DNA of 64,000 bases. Origin: Nocardioides sp. Soil797 (GTDB lineage: Bacteria > Actinomycetota > Actinomycetes > Propionibacteriales > Nocardioidaceae). The notes beneath the pieces were generated by a model that was given only the letters and a program-made list of their open reading frames with translations, did not search any database and was not told the DNA's origin. The stretch covers positions 144,755 to 208,754 of the forward strand of contig LMSR01000019.1 of assembly GCA_001429555.1 (NCBI GenBank), read 5' to 3'. Every line of letters begins with the position of its first letter. The stretch's first letter is position 1. The translations under genes and the position numbers were made by a program. Below, one piece after another: positions 50,829 to 58,391 of this stretch.

Positions 50829-52738
50829 TACTCCTCCACCTCGAAGAGTACGGCGCCCAACGGGACCTGGTCACCGACTGCCGGGTGGACGCCGGTGACG
50901 GTGCCGTCGAAGGGGGCCTTGAGGGCCAGCTCCATCTTCATCGCCTCCATGGTGCCGAGCACGTCGCCCTCCTTGACCGCCTGGCCCTCGGCAACGTTGA
51001 CCGCGAGGACGGTGCCGGGCATCGGCGCCAACAGGGTGCCGTCGCCGGCGATCGGGCCGTGGTCGCCGAAGACGTCGGGGCGCACGAAGTGAAAACGCTG
51101 GCCACGGTGGACCACGTCGACACCGTGCTCCTGGGCGTTGACCAGCGCCTCGACCCGGAGACCGTCGACGCGCAGGCGGGCCACGTGGTCGGCCATGCCG
51201 CGCTCGAGCACGGTGACGCCGTCGACGGTGCCCTGGGCCCGGTCGACGCGCACCACCCGGTCGAGCTCCACCAGCGTGGGAACCGCGGCGCCACCGTCGC
51301 GCCAGCCGTCACCCATCAACGGGCCGGCCTGCTCGTTCATCCGGGCCACCGCGACGTCCGTCCATGCGGCGATGGTGCGGGCCAGGTCGGCGCTCGGGGC
51401 CGTCGGTGGGTTCCGGTCGAGCCAGGCAGTGTCGATCTCGGCGTCGCGGAAGTCGTCGCTCTCGGCGATCTCGCGCAGGAAGCCGGTGTTGGTGGTCAGG
51501 CCGAGGATACTGGTTCCCTCCAGGGCCGTGACCAGCTGTCGCCGGGCGGCCTCACGGTCCTTCCCCACCGCGATCACCTTGCCGAGCATCGGATCGAAGC
51601 TGGTCGAGACGACCTGCTCGCTCTCGAGCGCGGCGTCGACGCGCATGCCGTTCGTCGTACCGGTGAAGGGGGTGACCGGCCAACGCACGATGGTGGCGGT
51701 GCCGGCCTGCGGGAGGAACTCGTTGTAGGGGTCCTCGGCGTAGACCCGCGCCTCGATGGCGTGGCCGTCGAGCCAGAGGTCGTCCTGGCGGAACGGCAGC
51801 TCCTCCCCCAACGCGACCGCGAGCTGGACGGCGACCAGGTCGATCCGCTCGCCCTCGGGGGTGCAGGCCACCACGGACTCGGTGACCGGGTGCTCGACCT
51901 GCAGGCGGGTGTTCATCTCCAGGAAGTAGGCCTCCTGGGTGTCACTGTCGAGCAGGAACTCGACGGTTCCGGCGTTGACGTAGCCGACCTGCTTGGAGAG
52001 ATTGACCGACGCCTGGGTGATCAGGGTGCGGACCGCTTCGTCGATGGTCGGGGCGGGTGCCTCCTCGAGCACCTTCTGGTGGCGACGCTGGGTGGAGCAG
52101 TCGCGCTCGAAGAGGTGCACCACGTTGCCGTGGGAGTCGGCCATCACCTGGACCTCGATGTGGCGTCCGCGCTCGACGTACTTCTCGACGAGCATGGTGT
52201 CGTCACCGAACGACTTGGCCGCCTCGCGCTTCGCGGCGGCCACCGCGTCGGCGTACTCGCCCGCCGAGCGGACGATGCGCATGCCCTTGCCACCGCCTCC
52301 GGCCGCGGCCTTGACCAGCACCGGGAACGCCATCGTGGCGGGGTCGTCGTCGACGCTGAAGCTCGGCACCACCGGCACACCGGCCGCGATGGCGATCTCA
52401 CGGGCCGCGTCCTTGCGGCCCATCTGGTCCATGACGTCGGCGCTGGGGCCGACCAGGGTGAGCCCCGCCTGCTCGACGGCGCGGGCGAAGGCGGCCCGCT
52501 CGGAGAGGAAGCCGTAGCCGGGGTGGACGAGGTCGGCGCCGGTGTCCTTGGCGGCCTGCACCACGGCCTCGATGTCGAGGTAGCCGGGGACCCGGACCGC
52601 GACGTCTGCCTCGCGGACGTGTGGCGCACGCTGATCGAGATCGTTGTGGATGGCGACCGTGCGGATGCCGAGGGCGCGGGCGCTGCGGATGACGCGCAGC
52701 GCGATCTCGCCGCGGTTGGCGATCAACAAAGTCTTCAT
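50828..52738 (-). CDS. Biotin-dependent carboxylase alpha chain (methylcrotonyl-CoA type)
   Basis: 636 aa: biotin carboxylase (ATP-grasp, KAAAGGGGKGMR, FLEMNTRLQVEHPVTE), BT linker, and a C-terminal biotin carrier with Lys601 in EAMKMEL. With the beta chain it should carboxylate methylcrotonyl-CoA, given the adjacent HMG-CoA lyase. Downstream of the beta chain by 82 bp; no own promoter evident. Confidence 0.93.
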   Translation of the reverse strand: MKTLLIANRGEIALRVIRSARALGIRTVAIHNDLDQRAPHVREADVAVRVPGYLDIEAVVQAAKDTGADLVHPGYGFLSERAAFARAVEQAGLTLVGPSADVMDQMGRKDAAREIAIAAGVPVVPSFSVDDDPATMAFPVLVKAAAGGGGKGMRIVRSAGEYADAVAAAKREAAKSFGDDTMLVEKYVERGRHIEVQVMADSHGNVVHLFERDCSTQRRHQKVLEEAPAPTIDEAVRTLITQASVNLSKQVGYVNAGTVEFLLDSDTQEAYFLEMNTRLQVEHPVTESVVACTPEGERIDLVAVQLAVALGEELPFRQDDLWLDGHAIEARVYAEDPYNEFLPQAGTATIVRWPVTPFTGTTNGMRVDAALESEQVVSTSFDPMLGKVIAVGKDREAARRQLVTALEGTSILGLTTNTGFLREIAESDDFRDAEIDTAWLDRNPPTAPSADLARTIAAWTDVAVARMNEQAGPLMGDGWRDGGAAVPTLVELDRVVRVDRAQGTVDGVTVLERGMADHVARLRVDGLRVEALVNAQEHGVDVVHRGQRFHFVRPDVFGDHGPIAGDGTLLAPMPGTVLAVNVAEGQAVKEGDVLGTMEAMKMELALKAPFDGTVTGVHPAVGDQVPLGAVLFEVEE

Positions 52739-52820
52739 GTGGTCCTCACTCCGGTTGCTGCCCTGCTTGACCTGGTCACGCCCACGCGCATTGCTCGTTC
52801 CTCACAAAGCACTGCGTGCC

Positions 52821-54395
52821 TCACATCCTGAAGATTCCGTAGTTGGGCTCGGGAACGGGCGCGTGCGCGGCGGCGGCCAGACCCATGCCGAGCACGCGCC
52901 GGGTGTCGGCCGGGTCGATCACGCCGTCGTCCCAGATGCGGGCCGAGGAGTAGTAGGGCGAGCCCTGCGCCTCGTAGGTGTCGCGGATCGGAGCCTTGAA
53001 CTCCTCTTCCTCCTCGGCCGACCACTCGCCGCCCTTGCCCTCGATGCCGTCGCGCTTGACGGTGGCCAGCACGCTCGCGGCCTGCTCGCCGCCCATCACC
53101 GAGATACGGGCGTTGGGCCACATCCACAGGAACCGCGGGTCGTAGGCACGCCCGCACATGCCGTAGTTGCCGGCCCCGAAGGAACCGCCGATGACGACGG
53201 TGAACTTGGGTACGACGGAGCACGCGACCGCGGTGACCAGCTTGGCGCCGTCCTTGGCGATGCCCCGGTTCTCGTACTCGCGACCCACCATGAAGCCGGT
53301 GATGTTCTGCAGGAAGACCAGCGGGATCCTGCGCTGGTTGCACAGCTCGATGAAGTGTGCGCCCTTGAGGCTGGACTCACTGAAGAGAATGCCGTTGTTG
53401 GCGATGATGCCGACCGGGTGGCCCCAGATGCGGGCGAAGCCGCAGACCAGGGTCTCGCCGTAGTACTGCTTGAACTCCTGGAAGCGGGAGGCATCCACGA
53501 CACGGCGGATCACCTCGCGCACGTCGTACGGCGTACGCGTGTCGCTGGGCACCACGTCGTACAACGTCTCGGGGGCCTCGTGCGGCTCCTCCGGCTCGAG
53601 CACCTCCCACGGCGTGGAGGTGGGCCGCGGCACGGTCTCGAGGATGCCGCGCACGATCGCGAGAGCGTGGGCGTCGTCGTTGGCGAGGTGGTCGACCACG
53701 CCGGACTTGCGAGCGTGCACGTCGCCGCCACCGAGGTCCTCCGCGGTGACCACCTCTCCGGTGGCAGCCTTCACCAGCGGCGGGCCGCCGAGGAAGATGG
53801 TGGCCTGGTCCTTGACGATGACGGTCTCGTCGGACATCGCCGGCACGTAGGCGCCGCCGGCGGTGCAGGAGCCCATCACCGAGGCGATCTGGGGAATGCC
53901 CTCACCGCTCATGTTGGCCTGGTTGAAGAAGATCCGGCCGAAGTGCTCCTTGTCGGGGAACACGTCATCCTGCATCGGCAGGAACGCACCGCCGGAGTCG
54001 ACCAGCGCGATGACCGGAAGCTTGTTGGCGCGGGCGATCTCCTGCGCGCGCAGGTGCTTCTTGACCGTGATCGGGTAGTAGGTGCCGCCCTTGACCGTCG
54101 CGTCGTTGGCGATGATCACGCAGGTGCGGCCGCTGACCTGGCCCAGACCGGTCACGATGCCGGCACTCGGGACGGTGTCGCCCTCCTCAGTGGCGCCGTA
54201 CATCCCCGTCGCGGCGAGCGCGCTGAACTCCAGGAACGGGCTGCCCGGGTCGAGCAGCCGGTCGACCCGCTCGCGGACCAGCAGCTTGCCGCGGTCGGTG
54301 TGCTTCTTGCGGGCGGCCTCGCTGCCGCCGGCACCGTCGTTGCGTACGGCGGCAAGGCGGGCGCGCAGGTCCTCGGCCAGTTCCCTCATCTCCAT
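52821..54395 (-). CDS. Acyl-CoA carboxylase beta chain (methylcrotonyl-CoA type)
   Basis: 524-aa carboxyltransferase: N-terminal TDRGKLLVRERVDRLLDPGS, oxyanion segment SGGAFLPMQDDVF, MGSCTAGGAYVPAMSDE, and GGSFGAGNYGMCGRAYDPRF. The first gene of the leucine operon. ATG 54395 chosen over ATG 54404 because TAACAT lies 7 nt before it; an operator covers that box. The frame is open to 55343 but that is not coding. Confidence 0.93.
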   Translation of the reverse strand: MEMRELAEDLRARLAAVRNDGAGGSEAARKKHTDRGKLLVRERVDRLLDPGSPFLEFSALAATGMYGATEEGDTVPSAGIVTGLGQVSGRTCVIIANDATVKGGTYYPITVKKHLRAQEIARANKLPVIALVDSGGAFLPMQDDVFPDKEHFGRIFFNQANMSGEGIPQIASVMGSCTAGGAYVPAMSDETVIVKDQATIFLGGPPLVKAATGEVVTAEDLGGGDVHARKSGVVDHLANDDAHALAIVRGILETVPRPTSTPWEVLEPEEPHEAPETLYDVVPSDTRTPYDVREVIRRVVDASRFQEFKQYYGETLVCGFARIWGHPVGIIANNGILFSESSLKGAHFIELCNQRRIPLVFLQNITGFMVGREYENRGIAKDGAKLVTAVACSVVPKFTVVIGGSFGAGNYGMCGRAYDPRFLWMWPNARISVMGGEQAASVLATVKRDGIEGKGGEWSAEEEEEFKAPIRDTYEAQGSPYYSSARIWDDGVIDPADTRRVLGMGLAAAAHAPVPEPNYGIFRM

Positions 54396-54402
54396 GGCCA
54401 AC

Positions 54403-54408
54403 ATGTTA
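54403..54408 (-). promoter_or_regulatory. -10 box of leucine operon
   Basis: TAACAT, 7 nt before ATG 54395; overlapped by operator 54405-54420. Confidence 0.6.
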
Positions 54409-54420
54409 ACGATCATTAAC
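54405..54420. promoter_or_regulatory. TetR operator at leucine operon promoter
   Basis: GTTAACGATCATTAAC: near-perfect palindrome (GTTAAYGATCRTTAAC) over the operon -10 box. Confidence 0.65.
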
Positions 54421-54458
54421 CTCGACGTCCAGACCTGCGAAGGATGCGCCCCACTTTC

Positions 54459-54474
54459 GTTAATGGGCGATAAC
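54459..54474. promoter_or_regulatory. TetR operator at tetR promoter
   Basis: GTTAATGGGCGATAAC, same outer arms as the first site (centres 54 bp apart), over the -10 box of the TetR gene. Confidence 0.6.
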
Positions 54475-54476
54475 CT
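54471..54476 (+). promoter_or_regulatory. -10 box of tetR gene 54483
   Basis: TAACCT, 6 nt before GTG 54483; partly inside the second operator. Confidence 0.6.
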
Positions 54477-54482
54477 GTGGCC

Positions 54483-55028
54483 GTGAACCGACGCGAGCAG
54501 ATCATCGCCACCTCGGCGACGCTGTTCGCCGAGCGCGGCTTCCACGGCGTGTCCGTCAGCGAGATCGGCGCCGCCTGCGGAATCAGCGGGCCGGGGCTCT
54601 ACAAGCACTTCGCGGCCAAGGACGCGATCCTCGCCGAGATGCTGGTCTCGATCAGCGAGGAGCTGCTCAACGTCGGCCGATCCCGGGTCGCCTCCGCCGA
54701 GTCGGCCCCCGAGGCACTCGCCGCGCTGGTGGACTGGCACATCTCCTTCGCCCTCGCCAACAAGGCGCTGATCATCGTGCAGGACCGCGACTGGTCCTCG
54801 CTGCCCGCCGATGACAGGGAGAAGGTGCGCACCCTGCAGCGCACGTACGTCGACCTGTGGGCCACCCAGCTCCGCACGCTCGACGACTCCCTGTCCCTGG
54901 TGGAGGCCCGGGCCCGAGCGCACGCCACGTTCGGCCTGCTCAACTCCACCCCGCACAGCGCGTTCCTGCCGGAGGCCAAGATGCGCACGCTCCTGCACGA
55001 GATGGCCGCTCGCGCGCTTTCCCTCTGA
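54483..55028 (+). CDS. TetR repressor of leucine catabolism (predicted)
   Basis: 181-aa TetR regulator: HTH ATLFAERGFHGVSVSEIG then GISGPGLYKHFAAKDAIL, helical ligand domain. Start GTG 54483 set by the -10 box. Divergent from the leucine operon with an operator over each promoter, so it probably represses both, lifted by an acyl-CoA of the pathway (inference). Confidence 0.88.
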   Translation: MNRREQIIATSATLFAERGFHGVSVSEIGAACGISGPGLYKHFAAKDAILAEMLVSISEELLNVGRSRVASAESAPEALAALVDWHISFALANKALIIVQDRDWSSLPADDREKVRTLQRTYVDLWATQLRTLDDSLSLVEARARAHATFGLLNSTPHSAFLPEAKMRTLLHEMAARALSL

Positions 55029-55052
55029 CCCCACGGGTCCCGTTGGCCATCG

Positions 55053-55078
55053 CATTTCACCGGGTACCCGGTGAAATG
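55053..55078. repeat. Perfect 26-bp palindrome
   Basis: CATTTCACCGGGT and its complement with no spacer (55053-55065/55066-55078), just after the TetR stop. Loop-free palindromes cruciform poorly in RNA; could be a terminator or protein site. Confidence 0.7.
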
Positions 55079-55096
55079 GGAACTCCCCGGCCGAAA

Positions 55097-55146
55097 TTCC
55101 GGCCGGGAGGTGGACATTTCGGCCGGGAGGTGGACGTTCCGGCCCG
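55097..55146. repeat. 20-bp tandem repeat (2.5 units)
   Basis: TTCCGGCCGGGAGGTGGACA at 55097, TTTCGGCCGGGAGGTGGACG at 55117, partial at 55137; before the methyltransferase gene. Confidence 0.75.
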
Positions 55147-55200
55147 TTCCGGCAGGCCCGGGCCGGGCCGGTCGGCGTACGACGGTGGGAGGATCGGCCC

Positions 55201-55779
55201 ATGAGCACCCGATGGTTCAACGCCAGGTCCGAGGAGCAGCGCCACGAGTACAGCCAGCGATTCGTGAGGATCGCCGCCGAGGGCAACGACATCGACGGCG
55301 AAGGGCGCTTCGTCGACGCGATGGCCGCACGCGGCTCCCGCATCCTCGATGCCGGGTGCGGCGCCGGCCGGGTGACCGACTACCTGCGCCGGTGCGGTCA
55401 CCATGCGGTCGGTGTCGACGTCGACCCGTTGCTGATCGAGGCCGGGCACGAACAGCACCCCGAGGCCGACCTGCGGGTGCTCGACCTGGCCGACCTGTCG
55501 CCCGCGGTGGGCAGCTTCGACATCATCGTCTGCCCCGGAAACGTGATCACCTTCGTGGCGCCCGGCACCGAGCCCGAGATCCTGGCCGCGATGGCCACCG
55601 TGCTGGCTCCCGGTGGACGGGTGGTGTTCGGCTTCCACCTCGACCGCACGCTCTCGGTGGCCGACCTCGACGGGTGGGCCGGTGAGCTCGGTTGGCGGCT
55701 GGAGCACCGCTTCGGCACCTGGGAGCTCGACCCGTTCACCGACGAGTCGGACTGGGCGGTCTCCGTCTACCGCGGCTGA
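55201..55779 (+). CDS. Class I SAM-dependent methyltransferase
   Basis: 192 aa with motif I ILDAGCGAGRVTDYL (47-61), acidic post-I VGVDVDPLLI, motif II DIIVCPGNVITFV and motif III EILAAMATVLAPGGRVVFGF. Substrate unknown. GGGAGG precedes ATG 55201 by 8 nt. Confidence 0.88.
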   Translation: MSTRWFNARSEEQRHEYSQRFVRIAAEGNDIDGEGRFVDAMAARGSRILDAGCGAGRVTDYLRRCGHHAVGVDVDPLLIEAGHEQHPEADLRVLDLADLSPAVGSFDIIVCPGNVITFVAPGTEPEILAAMATVLAPGGRVVFGFHLDRTLSVADLDGWAGELGWRLEHRFGTWELDPFTDESDWAVSVYRG

Positions 55780-55808
55780 CCACACACCGATCCCTCCACG
55801 ACCCGCAT

Positions 55809-55899
55809 CGTTCGTGGCGCAAGGACGTTCATCAACCTCAACAATCGCCGCGCGCTCAGCATGGGCGTTCGCTGCGCGAACATCCTTGCGCCACGAACG
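55809..55899. repeat. 91-nt hairpin element
   Basis: 22-bp arms with one mismatch (55809-55830 and 55878-55899; core CGTTCGTGGCGCAAGGA) around a 47-nt loop containing CGCTCAG, the heptamer also found in the interior of repeat family 2. Between methyltransferase and MBL genes. Confidence 0.8.
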
Positions 55900-55954
55900 T
55901 CCTACCTGGACCGGGACACAGGCGAGCACAGCCCCAGCCGGGCGTCGGACGGCC

Positions 55955-55960
55955 TAGCAT
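55955..55960 (+). promoter_or_regulatory. -10 box of MBL gene
   Basis: TAGCAT, 6 nt before ATG 55967. Confidence 0.6.
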
Positions 55961-55966
55961 CGGGCC

Positions 55967-56878
55967 ATGCGCCTTCGCCTCGGCCGACCCGACCTCGCGA
56001 CGTACGCCCATCGCTTCGACCTGCCGGAAGCCACCGGCGACCTCTCGATCACGTTCCTCGGTGTCGCCACCCTGTTGATCTCCGACGGTGAGACGTCCGT
56101 GATGACGGACGGCTTCTTCAGCCGCCCCGGCCTGGCCAGCGTCGGACTCAAACCGCTGAATCCCGACGATGCCCGCATCGACGCCGCCCTCAACCGGGTC
56201 GGCGTCGACCGCCTGGCCGCCGTACTCCCCGTGCACAGTCACTTCGACCACGCCATGGACTCGGCGGTCGTCGCCGAGCGCACCGGCGCCCAACTGGTCG
56301 GTGGACGCTCGACCGCCAACATCGGCCGCGGGCACGGGCTCCCGGAGTCGCGCCTCGACGAGGTCGCCTCCGGTTCGTCCCGGGCGTACGGCGACTTCAC
56401 CGTCACGCTGGTGGAGAGCCACCACTGCCCGCCCGACCGCTACCCCGGCCAGATCGAGTCACCGTTGCCGACACCGGCCAGGGCGAGGGCCTACAAGTGC
56501 GGCGAGGCGTGGTCGATCTTCTTCGAGCACTCCTCGGGACGGTCGGTGCTGGTGCAGGGCAGCGCCGGATTCGTCCCCGGCTCGCTGGCCGGGCGCCACG
56601 CCGACGTCGTCTACCTCGGCGTCGGACAGCTCGGCGTGCAGGACGACGACTACATCCGCACCTTCTGGGCCGAGACCGTGCGGGCCGTCGGGGCGCGAAG
56701 TGTCGTGCTGATCCACTGGGACGACTTCTTCCGCCCGCTCGACCAACCCCTGCGCGCACTTCCCTTCGCCGGCGACGACCTCGACCTCACCTTGCGGGTG
56801 CTCGGGGCGCTGGCCGACCGAGACGGCGTACGCCTGAGCTTCCCGACGGTGTGGCAGCGCGAGGATCCCTGGGCCTGA
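55967..56878 (+). CDS. MBL-fold metallo-hydrolase
   Basis: 303-aa metallo-beta-lactamase-fold hydrolase: strand motif ITFLGVATLLISDGE, metal motif HSHFDHAMD, SHHCPPDRYPG and LIHWDDFF late metal site. Belongs to the UlaG/YfcH-like group; substrate unknown. Leaderless start. Confidence 0.85.
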   Translation: MRLRLGRPDLATYAHRFDLPEATGDLSITFLGVATLLISDGETSVMTDGFFSRPGLASVGLKPLNPDDARIDAALNRVGVDRLAAVLPVHSHFDHAMDSAVVAERTGAQLVGGRSTANIGRGHGLPESRLDEVASGSSRAYGDFTVTLVESHHCPPDRYPGQIESPLPTPARARAYKCGEAWSIFFEHSSGRSVLVQGSAGFVPGSLAGRHADVVYLGVGQLGVQDDDYIRTFWAETVRAVGARSVVLIHWDDFFRPLDQPLRALPFAGDDLDLTLRVLGALADRDGVRLSFPTVWQREDPWA

Positions 56879-57029
56879 GCCCGACGCTCGCCTCAATCCT
56901 CGACCCTTCGGCCGGCGATCCTCGACGGATCGGGGATTTTCGCATTGTGCGGTTATGTCCGGGTTACGGGGGTAGAACATGATCTGTGCGGTCGAGTGGC
57001 GACCGCCGTCTCCATTGAGGAGCCTCACC

Positions 57030-57443
57030 ATGCACGCTCGCAAATCCCTCGCCTCGGTCATCGCCATCGGCGCGACTGCCCTGGCTCTCAGCATGCCGGC
57101 CGCCCACGCGGCGCCCGCTGCCGCGAAGGTCCAGAAGGTCAAGACCAGCGTCTCCTTCACCACCTACAAGCTGAACGAACCCAAGGTCACGTTCGTCGGC
57201 AAGGTCAAGGCCAAGAAGGGCGTCTGCGAGAAGGGGCGGGTCGTCAAGCTCAAGCAGGTCGACCAGAACCTCAGGGTCGGCAAGGACCGTACGAACAAGA
57301 AGGGCGTCTGGAAGATCACCTTCAACGGAAACCAGGTCCACCCCGGGAAGTTCAAGATGTCGGTGGCCAAGAAGGTCGTGAAGAAGGGCGGCAAGAAGAT
57401 CGTGTGCAGCGCCACCTCCAAGAAGGTCGACATCGGCGCCTGA
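57030..57443 (+). CDS. Secreted basic protein
   Basis: 137 aa with a signal peptide (MHARKSLASVIAIGATALAL..AHA, cleavage about 27) and a Lys-rich beta-sandwich-like mature domain (VTFVGKVKAKKGVCEKGRVV, VWKITFNGNQVHPGKFKMSV) with two Cys. GAGGAG precedes ATG 57030; TAGAAC with TTGTGC form a leadered promoter. Function unknown. Confidence 0.78.
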   Translation: MHARKSLASVIAIGATALALSMPAAHAAPAAAKVQKVKTSVSFTTYKLNEPKVTFVGKVKAKKGVCEKGRVVKLKQVDQNLRVGKDRTNKKGVWKITFNGNQVHPGKFKMSVAKKVVKKGGKKIVCSATSKKVDIGA

Positions 57444-57492
57444 GCGAGCACCACCTCCCCGCAGCACCCCTCGTGACAGCGGCCTCACGACA

Positions 57493-57520
57493 GCGGCCGT
57501 CCCGGGTTCGGGACGGCCGC
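57493..57520 (+). terminator. Terminator of the secreted-protein gene
   Basis: Perfect 12-bp arms GCGGCCGTCCCG (57493-57504) and complement (57509-57520), loop GGTT. Confidence 0.75.
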
Positions 57521-57552
57521 CCGTGTCTCCTCGAGCATTGACGGCTCGGCCG

Positions 57553-57593
57553 TCAACAATTGCCAGTTCGAGCATCAACAATTGCCAGTTCGA
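57553..57593. repeat. 19-bp direct repeat before SWIM gene end
   Basis: TCAACAATTGCCAGTTCGA at 57553-57571 and 57575-57593 (period 22), preceded by a TTGACGG/CCGTCAA stem. AT-rich; downstream of the SWIM gene. Confidence 0.8.
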
Positions 57594-57596
57594 CGG

Positions 57597-58391
57597 TCAG
57601 AAGAGCGGGGTGACGTCTTCGCCCAGCTCGAGGGCCGCGAGGATCCGCGCCGCGTGTCGGGCTGCGTCGACACCGACCTCCACGTCGGCCGCGACCTCGT
57701 CGGCCCCGGGGTCGCCCGACGAACCCGGCGAACCCGGCGAACCCGGCGAGCCCGGCGAACCCGGCGAGCCCGGCGAACCCGATGAACCCGATGAACCCGG
57801 TAGAGCCGATGAACCGGACGCGCCGCCTGCCGGCGTACGCAGGGTCCGCTCGTGCAGCGCGGCCAGGAGCCGCTCGCGGGGCAGCCCGCGCAGGTGGAGC
57901 AGGGCCAGCGGGTCGTCGGCGACCAGCCAGGTCAGCTGGGTCAGCACCGCCAGGCCGTGGGGGCAGGGCTGGGCCCAGGCCTCGCACGAGCACGTCGACT
58001 CGAGCTCGCCGCCGTAGGGCAGCAGCTCGACGCCGGCATCCTCGGCGTCCTCGACCAGCTGGTGCGGCAGGTCACCGTCGAGCAACCCGGCGATGCGCCC
58101 GGACTCGGCGGCGACCAGCTCGACGAAGGTGTCCACCGCCTCGGACGAGATCTGCGGCAGCGTCACGGTCACCGTCCAGGCGTCGTCTCCCTGCTGTACG
58201 GCGGCGAAGACACTGCCGACGTCGATGGTCAGGGCACCGACCCGCCCTCCCCGGGCCAGCGAGCGCCCGGTCCGCAGGTCGTTGGAGTGGTACGCCGCCT
58301 CCTCGACCGCGCGACCGACCGCCTTGCTCCACCACGGTGACGGTCGCGAGCCACGGCGGGCGGCGAAACGGGGATGCGTGACCGCGCTCAA
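57597..58391 (-). CDS. SWIM zinc-finger protein
   Basis: 264 aa. SWIM zinc motif CSCEAWAQPCPHG mid-protein, an N-terminal region PSPWWSKAVGRAVEEAAY, and a C-terminal (SPG)n collagen-like stretch encoded by nine 9-bp repeats (57721-57801). SWIM proteins partner with SNF2 helicases in one operon, as here. TTG 58391 start overlaps the helicase stop as TTGA. Confidence 0.85.
   Translation of the reverse strand: MSAVTHPRFAARRGSRPSPWWSKAVGRAVEEAAYHSNDLRTGRSLARGGRVGALTIDVGSVFAAVQQGDDAWTVTVTLPQISSEAVDTFVELVAAESGRIAGLLDGDLPHQLVEDAEDAGVELLPYGGELESTCSCEAWAQPCPHGLAVLTQLTWLVADDPLALLHLRGLPRERLLAALHERTLRTPAGGASGSSALPGSSGSSGSPGSPGSPGSPGSPGSPGSSGDPGADEVAADVEVGVDAARHAARILAALELGEDVTPLF
57721..57801 (-). repeat. 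9-bp minisatellite within the SWIM gene
   Basis: Nine tandem units of GAACCCGGC type, encoding Ser-Pro-Gly repeats. Confidence 0.9.

Noticed and set aside
57721..57801. Possible CRISPR-like repeat array
   Set aside because: 9-bp uninterrupted coding repeats without spacers; a minisatellite in the SWIM gene.
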